A stretch of DNA of 64,000 nt, taken from the NCBI RefSeq assembly GCF_040222955.1, contig NZ_JAVKCA010000020.1:232396-296395 (forward strand), given 5' to 3'. The notes under the pieces were generated by a model. It ran no database searches. It was not told the origin of the DNA and was given only the letters and a program-made list of their open reading frames with translations. The stretch's first letter is position 1, and the number at the start of each line of letters is the position of its first letter. This DNA is from Marinoscillum sp040222955. GTDB lineage: Bacteria; Bacteroidota; Bacteroidia; Cytophagales; Cyclobacteriaceae. The translations under genes and the position numbers were made by a program. Positions 34,777 to 43,729 of the stretch are shown here, one piece after another.

Positions 34777-35249
34777 TGGATAAAATAGATTCTCTTAATC
34801 AGGTTTCAGAATTTCATAAAACATTTAAACACCCGGTGCTGGATACACCACAGATCCCCTCTGCTGAACGATGTGCCCTTAGGGTGTCACTGATTCAGGA
34901 AGAGCTCAATGAGCTCCAACAGGCTATCGAGGATAAGGATATCGTGGAGGTGGCAGATGCCCTTTGTGATATTCAGTATGTGCTTTCGGGAGCGGTGCTG
35001 GAGTTTGGTTTGGGTGATAAGTTCGTTACGCTATTTAATGAGGTGCAACGCTCCAATATGAGCAAGGCTTGCGTTTCTAAGGAAGAGGCGCAACAGACAG
35101 TGGATTACTACCAGAGTGAAAAAGGAACAGAGGCTTACTATGTAGAGAAGGAGGGTAAGTTTTTGGTTTATCGCAAAGAGGACAATAAAACCTTGAAATC
35201 CATTAACTATTCACCGGCCGATCTCAAAAAAATTATAGGTGAGGAATGA
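34776..35249 (+). CDS. MazG-like NTP pyrophosphohydrolase
   Basis: A 157-residue protein of the MazG/all-alpha NTP-PPase type. The metal-binding helices are present: LIQEELNELQQAIE (ExxE) and VEVADALCDIQYVL (DxxCD, equivalent to ExxD), and SNMSKACVSKEEAQQT is typical of a subset annotated as phosphoribosyl-ATP-pyrophosphohydrolase-like or nucleoside-triphosphate pyrophosphohydrolase. It hydrolyses NTPs or dNTPs to NMP and PPi. It starts at the stop codon of the MetS-like gene (1-bp overlap). Confidence 0.8.
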   Translation: MDKIDSLNQVSEFHKTFKHPVLDTPQIPSAERCALRVSLIQEELNELQQAIEDKDIVEVADALCDIQYVLSGAVLEFGLGDKFVTLFNEVQRSNMSKACVSKEEAQQTVDYYQSEKGTEAYYVEKEGKFLVYRKEDNKTLKSINYSPADLKKIIGEE

Positions 35250-35388
35250 CAAAGGAAATGGTAGAAACCAGGCTACTCTGAAGATCAAAGAAATTGCGGA
35301 TGATCTTTTCATCGCAGCCAAGACCGAACATGAGGATCAAATAGGCTGTAATGGAGGATAGGAGTTTTATAGCTGTTTTGTTTTTCAT
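35233..35388 (-). CDS. 51-residue lipoprotein-like protein
   Basis: A 51-residue minus-strand frame starting ATG at 35388: basic MKNKTAIKLL, hydrophobic SSITAYLILM and lipobox FGLGC, then DEKIIRNFFDLQSSLVSTISF. That is a plausible small lipoprotein with a short helical tail. It overlaps the 3' end of the convergent MazG-like gene by 17 bp. No function is known; the coding evidence is composition and the complete lipoprotein signal only. Confidence 0.5.
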   Translation of the reverse strand: MKNKTAIKLLSSITAYLILMFGLGCDEKIIRNFFDLQSSLVSTISFVIPHL

Positions 35389-35498
35389 AACAAATCCTGA
35401 GTTATTTTGTAAAATTAGTCCAAGAAACTTTAAAAACTAATAATAGTTTCAAAATAAAACAGAATTTGTTGGGGTTCCAATACCCTTTATGGGGTATT

Positions 35499-35978
35499 TT
35501 AAATGTCGTCCATATTCACTAAATACACGTTATCACTGCGCTCGTCATCATCTTCATACAGGATCAAAACGCCTTTCTCCATCAACCAGTAGTCAGAATC
35601 CCCTGTTGAGAAGTTCTCGGTATCAGAAATGTACAGGCGACCTTTTTTGTCTATTTGCCATTGTGAATATTCGATCTCCCGCTCGTCGAACGCTTCTACT
35701 ATGACTTTCACTTCTCCTCCGGGTTTGAATTCCATGTAGATGTCAATTTCCTCCAGTATCCCGGAAACAATGCCTGAAACGGAATTGAGAATAATTTTCC
35801 CCAGGAATGAGTCCTCTTCATCTACTTCCTTTTTAGCTTCTTCAAACTCTTCATCCACATCGATGACCAGTTTCCATGACCCGATCAGGTCTTTAGCAGT
35901 TACTTTACTTTGTGCATCAACCTGGTAGGTGAGACCAAGCAACAGGAGGGTGAAAATGGTTAGGCTTAGCTTTTTCAT
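35499..35978 (-). CDS. Exported lipocalin-like protein
   Basis: A 159-residue protein with a signal peptide (MKKLSLTIFTLLLLGLTYQV, cut after VDAQ). The mature start DLIGSWKLVIDVDEEF and later IDIYMEFKPGGEVKV and YSQWQIDKKGRLYISD are lipocalin-like (DUF4923/lipocalin_4-type) strand patterns that are common in Bacteroidota. It is very acidic in its first third. The role is unknown. A second ATG pair 6 bp upstream (35984) would add two residues. Confidence 0.65.
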   Translation of the reverse strand: MKKLSLTIFTLLLLGLTYQVDAQSKVTAKDLIGSWKLVIDVDEEFEEAKKEVDEEDSFLGKIILNSVSGIVSGILEEIDIYMEFKPGGEVKVIVEAFDEREIEYSQWQIDKKGRLYISDTENFSTGDSDYWLMEKGVLILYEDDDERSDNVYLVNMDDI

Positions 35979-36069
35979 GTTCATGTTTTTATTATTATGT
36001 ATTACAAGGTACTACGTAAAGTATAATACTGAATATTGCCTCTATGGGTTACGATAAACAGATGTTTAT

Positions 36070-36077
36070 TAGCTTTG
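36070..36077 (+). promoter_or_regulatory. -7 box upstream of ffh
   Basis: TAGCTTTG fits the Bacteroidota -7 consensus TAnnTTTG, 22 bp before the ffh ATG. No clear TTTG is found at -33, so the call rests on the -7 box. Confidence 0.35.
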
Positions 36078-36099
36078 CAGTAGATAAAATTGGAAGATA

Positions 36100-37419
36100 A
36101 TGTTTGATAATCTTAGTGTTAAGTTAGATAGAGCCTTTAAAACACTTAAGGGGCAGGGTAATATTACCGAGATCAATGTTGCTGCCACCGTTAAGGAGAT
36201 CAGAAGGGCGCTTATCGATGCTGACGTTAATTATAAGGTGGCCAAAGAGGTGACCGATTCCATAAAGGAAAAGGCGCTGGGGCGTGATGTGTTGATTGCC
36301 GTGTCTCCGGGTCAGTTATTAACCAAGATAGTGGCTGAGGAGCTTACTATACTGATGGGCGAGACCAATGTCCCCATCAACTTGAATGGCAATCCAAACA
36401 TCATTCTGATTTCAGGTCTTCAGGGTTCAGGTAAGACCACCTTCAGTGGTAAACTGGCCAATCAGTTTAAGAAGCAGGGGAGAACAGTCTTGCTGGCGGC
36501 ATGTGATGTGTACAGGCCTGCTGCCATTGATCAGCTGAAGGTACTGGGTGAGCAAATAGGAGTGGAAGTATACACGGAACCTGATGAGAAGAATCCGTTG
36601 AAGATTGCAAAGAATGCTGTGAAGTATGCCAGGGAGCATGGCAAGAAATCATTAATCATAGATACAGCCGGTCGATTGGCAGTGGATCAGGCAATGATGG
36701 ACGAGATCGCAGGCATTAAGAAAGAAATACAGCCCTCTGAGACCCTTTTCGTGGTAGATGCTATGACTGGGCAGGATGCTGTTAACACGGCAGCAGCATT
36801 CAATCAGCGACTTGATTTTGATGGAGTGGTACTTACCAAGCTGGATGGAGATACACGAGGTGGAGCAGCCCTCTCGGTAAGAAAAGAGGTGAGTAAGCCA
36901 ATTAAGTACATTAGTACTGGTGAGAAGATGGATGCCATCGACCTCTTTCACCCTGACCGTATGGCCAAGCGAATTCTGGGTATGGGTGATGTGCTCTCTC
37001 TGGTGGAAAAAGCGCAGCAGACTTTTGATGAGGAAGAGGCCCGACGAATCAATAAGAAAATCAAGAAGAACCAGTTTGGGTTTGACGATTTCCTTTCTCA
37101 GATGGAACAGATCAAGAAAATGGGTAATATCAAGGACCTCCTGGGAATGGTACCAGGTGTGGGCAAGGCGATCAAGGACATTGATATAGATGATGACTCC
37201 TTAAAACCTATAGAGGCCATTATTAGATCTATGACTCCACTGGAACGTGAGAATCCGAACCTGATCAATGGAAGCCGCAGGCAGCGAATTGCCAATGGAA
37301 GTGGGACTTCTGTGAATCAGGTGAATCAATTGCTGAAGCAATTTGAGCAGATGCGAAAGATGATGAAAACGATGAACAAGATGGGCGGCGCTAAGGCTTT
37401 GTCCAATTTGATGCCATAA
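36100..37419 (+). CDS. ffh: Signal recognition particle GTPase
   Basis: A 439-residue Ffh/SRP54 protein. N domain to about residue 95, G domain with GLQGSGKTTFSGKLA (G1), DVYRPAAIDQL, DTAGRLAVD (G3) and TKLDGDTRGG (G4-G5 region), and a Met-rich M domain from about 310 (FLSQMEQIKKMGNIKDLLGM, then MRKMMKTMNKMGG) that binds the 4.5S RNA and signal peptides. It targets ribosomes translating membrane and exported proteins to FtsY. Length is standard. Terminator at 37442. Confidence 0.96.
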   Translation: MFDNLSVKLDRAFKTLKGQGNITEINVAATVKEIRRALIDADVNYKVAKEVTDSIKEKALGRDVLIAVSPGQLLTKIVAEELTILMGETNVPINLNGNPNIILISGLQGSGKTTFSGKLANQFKKQGRTVLLAACDVYRPAAIDQLKVLGEQIGVEVYTEPDEKNPLKIAKNAVKYAREHGKKSLIIDTAGRLAVDQAMMDEIAGIKKEIQPSETLFVVDAMTGQDAVNTAAAFNQRLDFDGVVLTKLDGDTRGGAALSVRKEVSKPIKYISTGEKMDAIDLFHPDRMAKRILGMGDVLSLVEKAQQTFDEEEARRINKKIKKNQFGFDDFLSQMEQIKKMGNIKDLLGMVPGVGKAIKDIDIDDDSLKPIEAIIRSMTPLERENPNLINGSRRQRIANGSGTSVNQVNQLLKQFEQMRKMMKTMNKMGGAKALSNLMP

Positions 37420-37441
37420 GCCTGTCATCAGACAAGGATAT

Positions 37442-37477
37442 AAAAAAGGGATCAAGTGTACACTTGATCCCTTTTTT
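37442..37477 (+). terminator. Terminator between ffh and pdhB
   Basis: An uninterrupted palindromic stem AAAAAAGGGATCAAGTG / CACTTGATCCCTTTTTT around TA, with T-runs, active in both directions between convergent genes. Confidence 0.85.
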
Positions 37478-37492
37478 GTTGCACGAGGGCAA

Positions 37493-38470
37493 TTATCTGT
37501 ATGAAACCGAATTGATGGCCTCTATAGTTCTTTTTACGTTCGGAAGTATCTCTTCAATCAGCGTAGGTGCATAGGGCAGCGGAAGGTCCATGCTATTCAC
37601 CCGATGAATAGGCGCATCCAAATAGTCAAATGCATGTCGTTGAACATGATGACTAATGTCAGCGGATATAGAGGCCAGGGGCCATGCTTCTTCCACAATG
37701 ACCAGTCTGTTGGTTTTCTTTACTGACTCCACAATGGCTTTGTAATCAATTGGCCTCACCGTTCTCAAGTCAATGACTTCTACGCTTACACCTTCTTTGG
37801 CCATCAAATCCGCAGCTTCTACGGCCACTTTCATCATTTTCCCAAAGGAGACCAATGTGACGTCTGTTCCTGATTTCACAATGTGCGCTTCACCCAGGTT
37901 GAGCAGATACTCTTCCTCAGGCACTTCACCCTTGTCTCCGTACATCAGCTCCGATTCCATGAAGATAATAGGATTATCGTCTCTAATGGATGCTTTAAGC
38001 AAGCCTTTGGCGTCATAAGGGTTAGAAGGAACGACCACTTTCAGACCGGGTGTATTGGCATACCAGTTTTCAAAGTTCTGAGAGTGTTGTGAACTGAGCT
38101 GCCCTGCGTTTCCGGTAGGACCCCTGAATACGATAGGAGAATCAAACTGCCCCCCGGACATAGATTTTATTTTGGCTGCCCCGTTGATGATCTGATCGAT
38201 GGCTACCAAGGAGAAATTGAAAGTCATGAATTCAATGATTGGTCTGAGGCCGTTCATTGCTGCTCCAACACCAACGCCAGCAAAACCAAGCTCTGCGATG
38301 GGCGTATCAATCACGCGATCTGGTCCGAACTCATCGAGCATACCCTGGCTTACCTTATAAGCACCATTGTACTCTGCAACTTCTTCACCCATAAGGAAGA
38401 CCTTGGGGTCCCTTCTCATTTCTTCACTCATTGCTTCGCCAAGCGCTTGTCTGAATTGTATTTCTCGCAT
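37493..38470 (-). CDS. pdhB: Pyruvate dehydrogenase E1 beta subunit
   Basis: A 325-residue transketolase-type beta subunit of a branched 2-oxo acid dehydrogenase E1. The start REIQFRQALGEAMSEEM, the ThDP-region MGEEVAEYNGAYKVSQGM, GPTGNAGQLSSQHSQNFENW and the C-terminal VIDLRTVRPIDYKAIV are typical of PdhB; the branched-chain (BkdB) form cannot be ruled out but the first choice is PDH. With the alpha subunit it decarboxylates pyruvate to feed acetyl-CoA formation. The alpha subunit and E2 genes are outside the window. Confidence 0.88.
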   Translation of the reverse strand: MREIQFRQALGEAMSEEMRRDPKVFLMGEEVAEYNGAYKVSQGMLDEFGPDRVIDTPIAELGFAGVGVGAAMNGLRPIIEFMTFNFSLVAIDQIINGAAKIKSMSGGQFDSPIVFRGPTGNAGQLSSQHSQNFENWYANTPGLKVVVPSNPYDAKGLLKASIRDDNPIIFMESELMYGDKGEVPEEEYLLNLGEAHIVKSGTDVTLVSFGKMMKVAVEAADLMAKEGVSVEVIDLRTVRPIDYKAIVESVKKTNRLVIVEEAWPLASISADISHHVQRHAFDYLDAPIHRVNSMDLPLPYAPTLIEEILPNVKRTIEAINSVSYR

Positions 38471-38524
38471 GATTTGATTGTTGATTAAGAAAGCTGCTAA
38501 ATTAAAATATTAGCTCGATATAAA

Positions 38525-38554
38525 TAAAAAAAGCTCTCCAAAATGGAGAGCTTT
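38525..38554 (-). terminator. Terminator after the TPR lipoprotein gene
   Basis: AAAGCTCTCCA / TGGAGAGCTTT stem with a 3-nt loop; on the minus strand a T-run follows. It lies about 20 bp after the stop codon of the 38576 gene. Confidence 0.78.
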
Positions 38555-38575
38555 CAAATATAAATTTCAGAATTC

Positions 38576-40366
38576 TTACTTCACTGCCTGAGCTACTGCA
38601 TCAGCGTAATTGGTGAATTCAAGATCGTTAAGTGCTTTGTCTTTCAATGCAGGATCTTTAGACACTGCTGCTTTAAGACTGCTGGCCACATCAGCGGCAT
38701 TGTTTTGTCTGGCAGATGCCACAGCGATCAGGTAATTAGCTTCTGCACCAAGTTTTTCGTTGGTAGCTACTTCACCCAATGTGCTTTTTGCGCCATCGTA
38801 GTTTCCACTAAGAAGTTGTGCAAGACCTGAATCGAAAGTAACAGTAGGGCTTTTTGCAGAAGAGGCGAATGAAGCATTAGCTTCTTCATACTGACCATTC
38901 ATTACCTGAATAGCACCTTTCATGCCTTTAACATTGCTAGCTGTAGTATTAGAAGGAGAAGCAGCTTCTGCATCACCTATAGAGGTCAATGCCTGAGCAT
39001 ATTCGCCTTGCATTACGTAAGCAGCAGCCATGTTAGCTGATACTTTTGCAGACTTGCTTTTGTTTTTTGCGATTTCAAGCTGAGTGATGGCATCCTGTAC
39101 CAATTTGGTTTTGTCAGCACCTTCGGCTTTTGCAGCCTGCTCCAGGTATACAGCACCCAGGTTGTTGTGTGCTTCCCATGCACCACTTTTGGTAGCAGCT
39201 TTGTAGATGCCAGCTTTCTCATCCAAAGAAGGAGTGAGGGTAGCAGCAAACAAGAGCTCTGAAGTAGTAAGGGTATCAGCAGAGATGCTACCATTGGCGA
39301 TTTGCTTAGCCAAAACAGCAATCTGAGCATTGGATTTTTTAGGCTTCACTGTAAGGATTTCTGTCTTAGCAGTTCTCAAGCCAGGGTATACTTTATCAAG
39401 GAGTGTTTTGTATGCAGGAAGTTTCTGCAATTCCTTTTCTTTTTCTTCGAAAGATCCGTTTCCGTTGATGATTCTTGAGATGGCTGCTTTTTGATCGTCA
39501 GAGATACCTTCGTAAGATACCAATGCCACTTTCAAACCAGACCAGTCTTCAACAACAGGCTTAAGGATGAATTTGATTGAATCCGCCATGCCTTTGTAGT
39601 CATAACGCTTCATTTGCTTTCTGTAGAAGCTTTCGATGGCCTTAGCTCTGTTTTCAGAAAGACCACTGTTGATTCTTTCAGTACCTTCTGGAGAGTGAGT
39701 ACCAGTGATTGTTACTGTTCTGGTAACGTTTTTCTCCGCAATGAAAGCAGCAAGGTCATTGCTCTTAGAGCGGTTAGAGTTACCGTCGAAACTCAAAGAA
39801 GGATTAAGTGTAGCTACACCCTGAGCGAAAAAGAAATCCACTTTTGTAGGAACAAGCTCTTCCTTGTCGTTGTAACCATGGTCAGCATAAGAGCTGAAAG
39901 TCACAGGTTTTGCGAAAGAACTGGTCATTACCAATCCCTGGGCTACGGCCATTCTTGGAGAAGTCTTAGACTTTCCAGATCTTGGATCTTTAGCCACACC
40001 TTCTACGTAGAGGGTTCCAGGGTTCATTCCATCCTGATAAGGGATAGAGAAATCACCGCTCTTGCGAGAAGTAGAAGAACTACTGTTAGGGAAGTCTTCA
40101 GCTTTGAACTCTATAGATCCAACAGCTATTTCCTGATCACCGTACTGATAGATAGTGTTTATAGTGTAAACTTTTCCTGTAGGGAGCATTTTTGGAGGTA
40201 AAACCGCCGATATCTGGAACGGAACCGCACCACCATGAACTTCAAGTGGATTAGGGGTTACCTGCAAATCCTGGTCTGCAGCTAGCTTGATCATCTTGCC
40301 GAGCGTACAACCAGAAAAAATGATTGCTCCGGCAACGAAAGCCATAGCAAAGTTAAATTTTCTCAT
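38576..40366 (-). CDS. Lipoprotein with OmpA-like and TPR domains
   Basis: A 596-residue protein with the lipobox FSGC (MRKFNFAMAFVAGAIIFSGC). A strand-rich N-terminal domain (to about 190) is followed by an OmpA/MotB-like segment (VTITGTHSPEGTERINSGLSENRAKAIE, near 220-250) and a helical C-terminal half with repeating Ala-rich TPR-like pairs such as MAAAYVMQGEYAQAL and GAEANYLIAVASARQ. Such proteins link the envelope to peptidoglycan, and some belong to type IX secretion, but the identity here is open. The ATG at 40366 starts the signal directly; one at 40375 lies ahead of it. Confidence 0.75.
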   Translation of the reverse strand: MRKFNFAMAFVAGAIIFSGCTLGKMIKLAADQDLQVTPNPLEVHGGAVPFQISAVLPPKMLPTGKVYTINTIYQYGDQEIAVGSIEFKAEDFPNSSSSTSRKSGDFSIPYQDGMNPGTLYVEGVAKDPRSGKSKTSPRMAVAQGLVMTSSFAKPVTFSSYADHGYNDKEELVPTKVDFFFAQGVATLNPSLSFDGNSNRSKSNDLAAFIAEKNVTRTVTITGTHSPEGTERINSGLSENRAKAIESFYRKQMKRYDYKGMADSIKFILKPVVEDWSGLKVALVSYEGISDDQKAAISRIINGNGSFEEKEKELQKLPAYKTLLDKVYPGLRTAKTEILTVKPKKSNAQIAVLAKQIANGSISADTLTTSELLFAATLTPSLDEKAGIYKAATKSGAWEAHNNLGAVYLEQAAKAEGADKTKLVQDAITQLEIAKNKSKSAKVSANMAAAYVMQGEYAQALTSIGDAEAASPSNTTASNVKGMKGAIQVMNGQYEEANASFASSAKSPTVTFDSGLAQLLSGNYDGAKSTLGEVATNEKLGAEANYLIAVASARQNNAADVASSLKAAVSKDPALKDKALNDLEFTNYADAVAQAVK

Positions 40367-40487
40367 GTGGATCATTTTTTTGAATTTTCAATTGTAATAA
40401 TGGTCAATTCCGATTATTGAACTGCAATAATACGGAAATTTAAACTTTCTTAGTAACTCAATTTCAACAAATCTAAAGGCCTTTTGT

Positions 40488-40495
40488 TATCTTTG
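40488..40495 (+). promoter_or_regulatory. -7 box upstream of the PspC-like gene
   Basis: TATCTTTG matches TAnnTTTG, 21 bp before the ATG at 40517. A -33 TTTC at 40462-40465 lies 22 bp upstream, one base from TTTG. Confidence 0.4.
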
Positions 40496-40516
40496 TTGCT
40501 ATATTGAATATGATTT

Positions 40517-40726
40517 ATGCAAGATTTTTTTGAAAAATACGCGTTTGGTGTTTGTACAAGGTTAGGGGAGAAGCTAAGAATCCCTACATCAGGCATAAGA
40601 TTGTTCTTTATTTATGCTTCATTTTTGACTTTCGGATCACCAGTTATCCTTTACTTGGCGTTAGCATTTATCATGAACTTCCGCAAAATGCTGCGAAGAA
40701 GGGATAATTCTATTTGGTATTATTAA
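40517..40726 (+). CDS. Small PspC-domain-like membrane protein
   Basis: A 69-residue protein with the PspC-type layout: YAFGVCTRLGEKLRIPTSGIRLFFIY near the start and one hydrophobic region ASFLTFGSPVILYLALAFI followed by a basic tail (FRKMLRRRDNS). PspC domains take part in phage-shock envelope-stress sensing; this short single-domain form has unknown partners. Its 3' end overlaps the convergent glycosyltransferase gene by 17 bp. Confidence 0.7.
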   Translation: MQDFFEKYAFGVCTRLGEKLRIPTSGIRLFFIYASFLTFGSPVILYLALAFIMNFRKMLRRRDNSIWYY

Positions 40727-41714
40727 TCTTTTTGAAATTTCTCTTTCTCAGGACATAGTAAGCAATGGGAAGTATCACATTTCCCTGATTCCTCAGGCGT
40801 GTTCCTGATCGAATGTTTAGCTTGATTTGGCGGAATACGACCTTTAAAGCATCCACGTGAGCTTTAAATACCGCTGTAAAATGTGAAAAGGACTCATTCT
40901 TCCAGAAGAGCAAAGCAGCCATCCAGTCAAGAACTAACCTGATAGGGAGTGCCACCATCAATGTGGGGAGGGGCAGGTTTTTGATTAACAGACTGATCCC
41001 GTTTCTGAAGTTAAGGTAGGTTTTGCGTGGACTCGTTTTGTTTAAAGTACCACCTCCTACGTGATAAATCACACTTTTCGGAACACACGCAATTTTTAAT
41101 CCAAGACTTTTGACCCGCCAACAAAGGTCAATCTCTTCCATGTGTGCAAAAAAATCAGCGTCGAATCCGCCGGCCTGGTGAAAAACTTCCGATCGAATCA
41201 TAAAACATGCACCGCTGGCCCAGAAGATGTCAATGCTTGTGTCATACTGACCCGTGTCTTGCTCTAATGTATCGAAAATACGACCTCTGCAATAAGGGTA
41301 TCCCAGCAGATCGAGAAATCCTCCTGCGGCTCCTGCATATTCGAAAAACTCTTTTCTGTTGAAATCGAGGATTTTCGGTTGAACAGCAGCGTAATCTTTG
41401 TTTTCATCCAGAAAATGCTCCAGTGGTGTTATCCAGTTAGGGGTCACCTCCACATCTGAGTTGACCAGGAGGTAATACGCTGATTTGACCTGTTTCAGGG
41501 CTTCATTGTACCCTCCGGCATAGCCATGGTTTTGATCCAGAAGAATGGTTCTAACAGTGGGAAACTGCTTGAGCACACTCAGAGAGTCGTCAGTAGAGCA
41601 ATTGTCGGCTACAATAATTTCAGCGTCAGATGAATGCGCGATGAGCGTAGGTAAAAACCGAAGCAGATGATCCCGACCATTGTAGTTCAGGATGACCACA
41701 GCAACCTTGCTCAT
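40710..41714 (-). CDS. Glycosyltransferase family 2
   Basis: A 334-residue GT2 enzyme. The start VAVVILNYNGRDHLLRFLPTL and ADNCSTDDSLSVL form the nucleotide-sugar site; YYLLVNSDVEVTP is the DxD-like position and IDIFWASGACFMIRSEVF, then FFAHMEEIDLCWR, is the catalytic region typical of rhamnosyl-type transferases. Two hydrophobic stretches near the C-terminus may associate with the membrane. It would add a sugar to a cell-surface glycan; the acceptor is unknown. The stop codon region of YbaB overlaps by 1 bp. Confidence 0.85.
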   Translation of the reverse strand: MSKVAVVILNYNGRDHLLRFLPTLIAHSSDAEIIVADNCSTDDSLSVLKQFPTVRTILLDQNHGYAGGYNEALKQVKSAYYLLVNSDVEVTPNWITPLEHFLDENKDYAAVQPKILDFNRKEFFEYAGAAGGFLDLLGYPYCRGRIFDTLEQDTGQYDTSIDIFWASGACFMIRSEVFHQAGGFDADFFAHMEEIDLCWRVKSLGLKIACVPKSVIYHVGGGTLNKTSPRKTYLNFRNGISLLIKNLPLPTLMVALPIRLVLDWMAALLFWKNESFSHFTAVFKAHVDALKVVFRQIKLNIRSGTRLRNQGNVILPIAYYVLRKRNFKKINNTK

Positions 41715-42046
41715 TAAATCATGTTGTTTAGGTCAAATCCGGGAATGTTCGGCATCATTCCCTCAGTGGCTTTCTTCATATGTTCCTTTGATGCGGCATC
41801 CACTTCTACCATGGCTTTATTAATGGCGGCAATGACCAGGTCCTTCATCATGTCGGCATCTTCTTTGGAGATTATTGACTCATCGATCTCCAGAGCAGTG
41901 ACCTCTTTATTTCCGTTTACCGTGGCCTTTACCATACCGGCACCAGATTCTGCGGACGCGGTGATGTTTTTTAATCCGGCCTGGGCTGCTTTCACGTTTT
42001 CCTGAACCTCCTTCAGTTTGCCCATCATTTTCATCATATCAAACAT
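41714..42046 (-). CDS. YbaB/EbfC nucleoid-associated protein
   Basis: A 110-residue protein with the usual YbaB layout: helix MFDMMKMMGKLKEVQENVKAAQA, a beta hairpin SGAGMVKATVNGNKEVTALEID and a C-terminal MKDLVIAAINKAMVEVDAASKEHM helix. These dimers bind DNA non-specifically and are often next to recR/dnaX. It is translated just before the glycosyltransferase (1-bp overlap), and lies 12 bp after the type IX cargo gene. Confidence 0.92.
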   Translation of the reverse strand: MFDMMKMMGKLKEVQENVKAAQAGLKNITASAESGAGMVKATVNGNKEVTALEIDESIISKEDADMMKDLVIAAINKAMVEVDAASKEHMKKATEGMMPNIPGFDLNNMI

Positions 42047-42058
42047 AGCACTGATGTA

Positions 42059-43729
42059 TTAATTCCTTAAAAGTGTAAAAGTACCAACTTGCGTTTTAAG
42101 TTCACCGCTTTCCAGTCGGAAGGTGAGCCTGTAAAGGTAAGTTCCCTCATCAGCATCGTGTTTTCCTATTTCTCCCTGCCATACGGGATTAGCGTTGGAT
42201 TGGTGAATGGGGGCGCCCCATCGGTCATAGATGATAATGTTAAAATCACTTGAGGGTAGCCCAAAAAGCTCCAGATGATCATTGAGGCCGTCGCCATTTG
42301 GAGTAAACCCTGAAGGGATAAACACAGTTATTTCATAATTCTCGGTTAATACATTGGACAGGATATGTATACCATTATCATAAGTATACAGAACCCGGAG
42401 ATGAACGGGGGTTCCAAGGCCACCGGGTAAAAGGATGTCCGTGTCGAAATTGGTCTCCAGAACCTCGCTGCTGTCACTATTGTAAAAAAGGAGTGATTGG
42501 GTGTGACTACCCAGGGCATTTTGTGGGGGACTCAGGCTTATCTGAATGCGGTTTTCAGCGTAACTCCGGTCGGTGAGTTTGATGTGAGGGGGTGCTACCA
42601 CAATGGAGTCTATGGCATTATGACAACTGTCTTGCTGAACCAGGCGGTATTGGAAAGGGCGCCCACCGGGAGGAATATTATCTGTATAGTCACTTTGCGT
42701 GGTAGCCACCACAGCGAAGGAGCCATTTCCGTATTTTCTTTTGATCTGAACTTCTTTGGAGGATGAAGAATCAATGTGGATCCAAATGTTACTACCACTG
42801 TAAGTAGCGTATGAGGCTAGTAGGTTTTTACTGAGAGGCCCGGTTGGAGCGCAGGTTTCCTGTGTAAACCAAATAGTATCTGCGCAGGGGTTCAGCACGT
42901 TTATGCGAACACAGAATTCATCAATTTGAAGGTCTGAGCCCAGGTGAAAAAACGGGTCTTGAGAAGTTAAATTACCTTGATGAATGGTTTCAAAAGCGGT
43001 TCCATTCATTTGCAATGCTACCGAGTACAGGGTGAATGGATCTGGACTCGTTGAGAGGGAGAGCTGAAGGTAGAGGTCGTCAATACAGGCCTCAGTGATC
43101 TCCGCATAGAGTATGTTGATGGGCTGGAGACTTTTGAGGTTAAAAGACTGGCTCACCTCAGGACAGGAAGCATATGCATTGTCAAAATAGCCTGTTGCCT
43201 GAACCATTCCATTCGATTGGCCATAATCATGGTAAGGCAGCTCATCTCCAGGCATATAGATGATAGAATCGGTTTCAGTGAACCACACAATGTAATAGTC
43301 GTAGTATGCGTCAGTGAATGCCACGGTTATTTCAGTTTCAGAACACTGGAAGATACTTAAGGCAGGAGGGATGGCTTCCAGGACTTCAAATACGAGCGTA
43401 TCAGTCTTGGGCTGGATGTCCTCTCCCAGGAATTGAACCACTTCATACCGACCGGGTTCGATGTAGGTGTGAAAGGTATCCGTGGTTTCTATCAGCCCTT
43501 CTTCATAAAAATACTGCCGGCTGATCGTGCCCAGGTTATCATGCTCGCTGATGTGAATGGTGACAGGTGCGCACCCCTGTGGGTAAGCAATGGAAAACCT
43601 CCCAAAATTGCTCGTGTGTTGTGCTACGCTGGCAAAACAGATGAAGTTCAGTATGAATAGGAGTACTCTCAAATAGTCATTGCTAATATCTAATCTAACG
43701 AGGGAGTCCTGATTGAATTTTCGGATCAA
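42059..43729 (-). CDS. Type IX-secreted protein with gliding-motility C-terminal domain
   Basis: A 556-residue exported protein. An N-terminal signal segment (LRVLLFILNFICFASVAQ) follows 19 residues, so translation might start at a TTG at 43672 (YLRVL) and not at the ATG at 43729, which also overlaps hisS by 35 bp. The middle holds PKD-like and fibronectin-like strands (VVEVLEAIPPALSIFQCSE, ITVAFTDAYYDYY). The C-terminal 90 residues are a CHU_C/type B sorting domain (FTPNGDGLNDHLELFGL, DRWGAPIHQS, GTYLYRLTF). It would be sent to the surface by type IX secretion; substrate unknown. Confidence 0.85.
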   Translation of the reverse strand: MIRKFNQDSLVRLDISNDYLRVLLFILNFICFASVAQHTSNFGRFSIAYPQGCAPVTIHISEHDNLGTISRQYFYEEGLIETTDTFHTYIEPGRYEVVQFLGEDIQPKTDTLVFEVLEAIPPALSIFQCSETEITVAFTDAYYDYYIVWFTETDSIIYMPGDELPYHDYGQSNGMVQATGYFDNAYASCPEVSQSFNLKSLQPINILYAEITEACIDDLYLQLSLSTSPDPFTLYSVALQMNGTAFETIHQGNLTSQDPFFHLGSDLQIDEFCVRINVLNPCADTIWFTQETCAPTGPLSKNLLASYATYSGSNIWIHIDSSSSKEVQIKRKYGNGSFAVVATTQSDYTDNIPPGGRPFQYRLVQQDSCHNAIDSIVVAPPHIKLTDRSYAENRIQISLSPPQNALGSHTQSLLFYNSDSSEVLETNFDTDILLPGGLGTPVHLRVLYTYDNGIHILSNVLTENYEITVFIPSGFTPNGDGLNDHLELFGLPSSDFNIIIYDRWGAPIHQSNANPVWQGEIGKHDADEGTYLYRLTFRLESGELKTQVGTFTLLRN

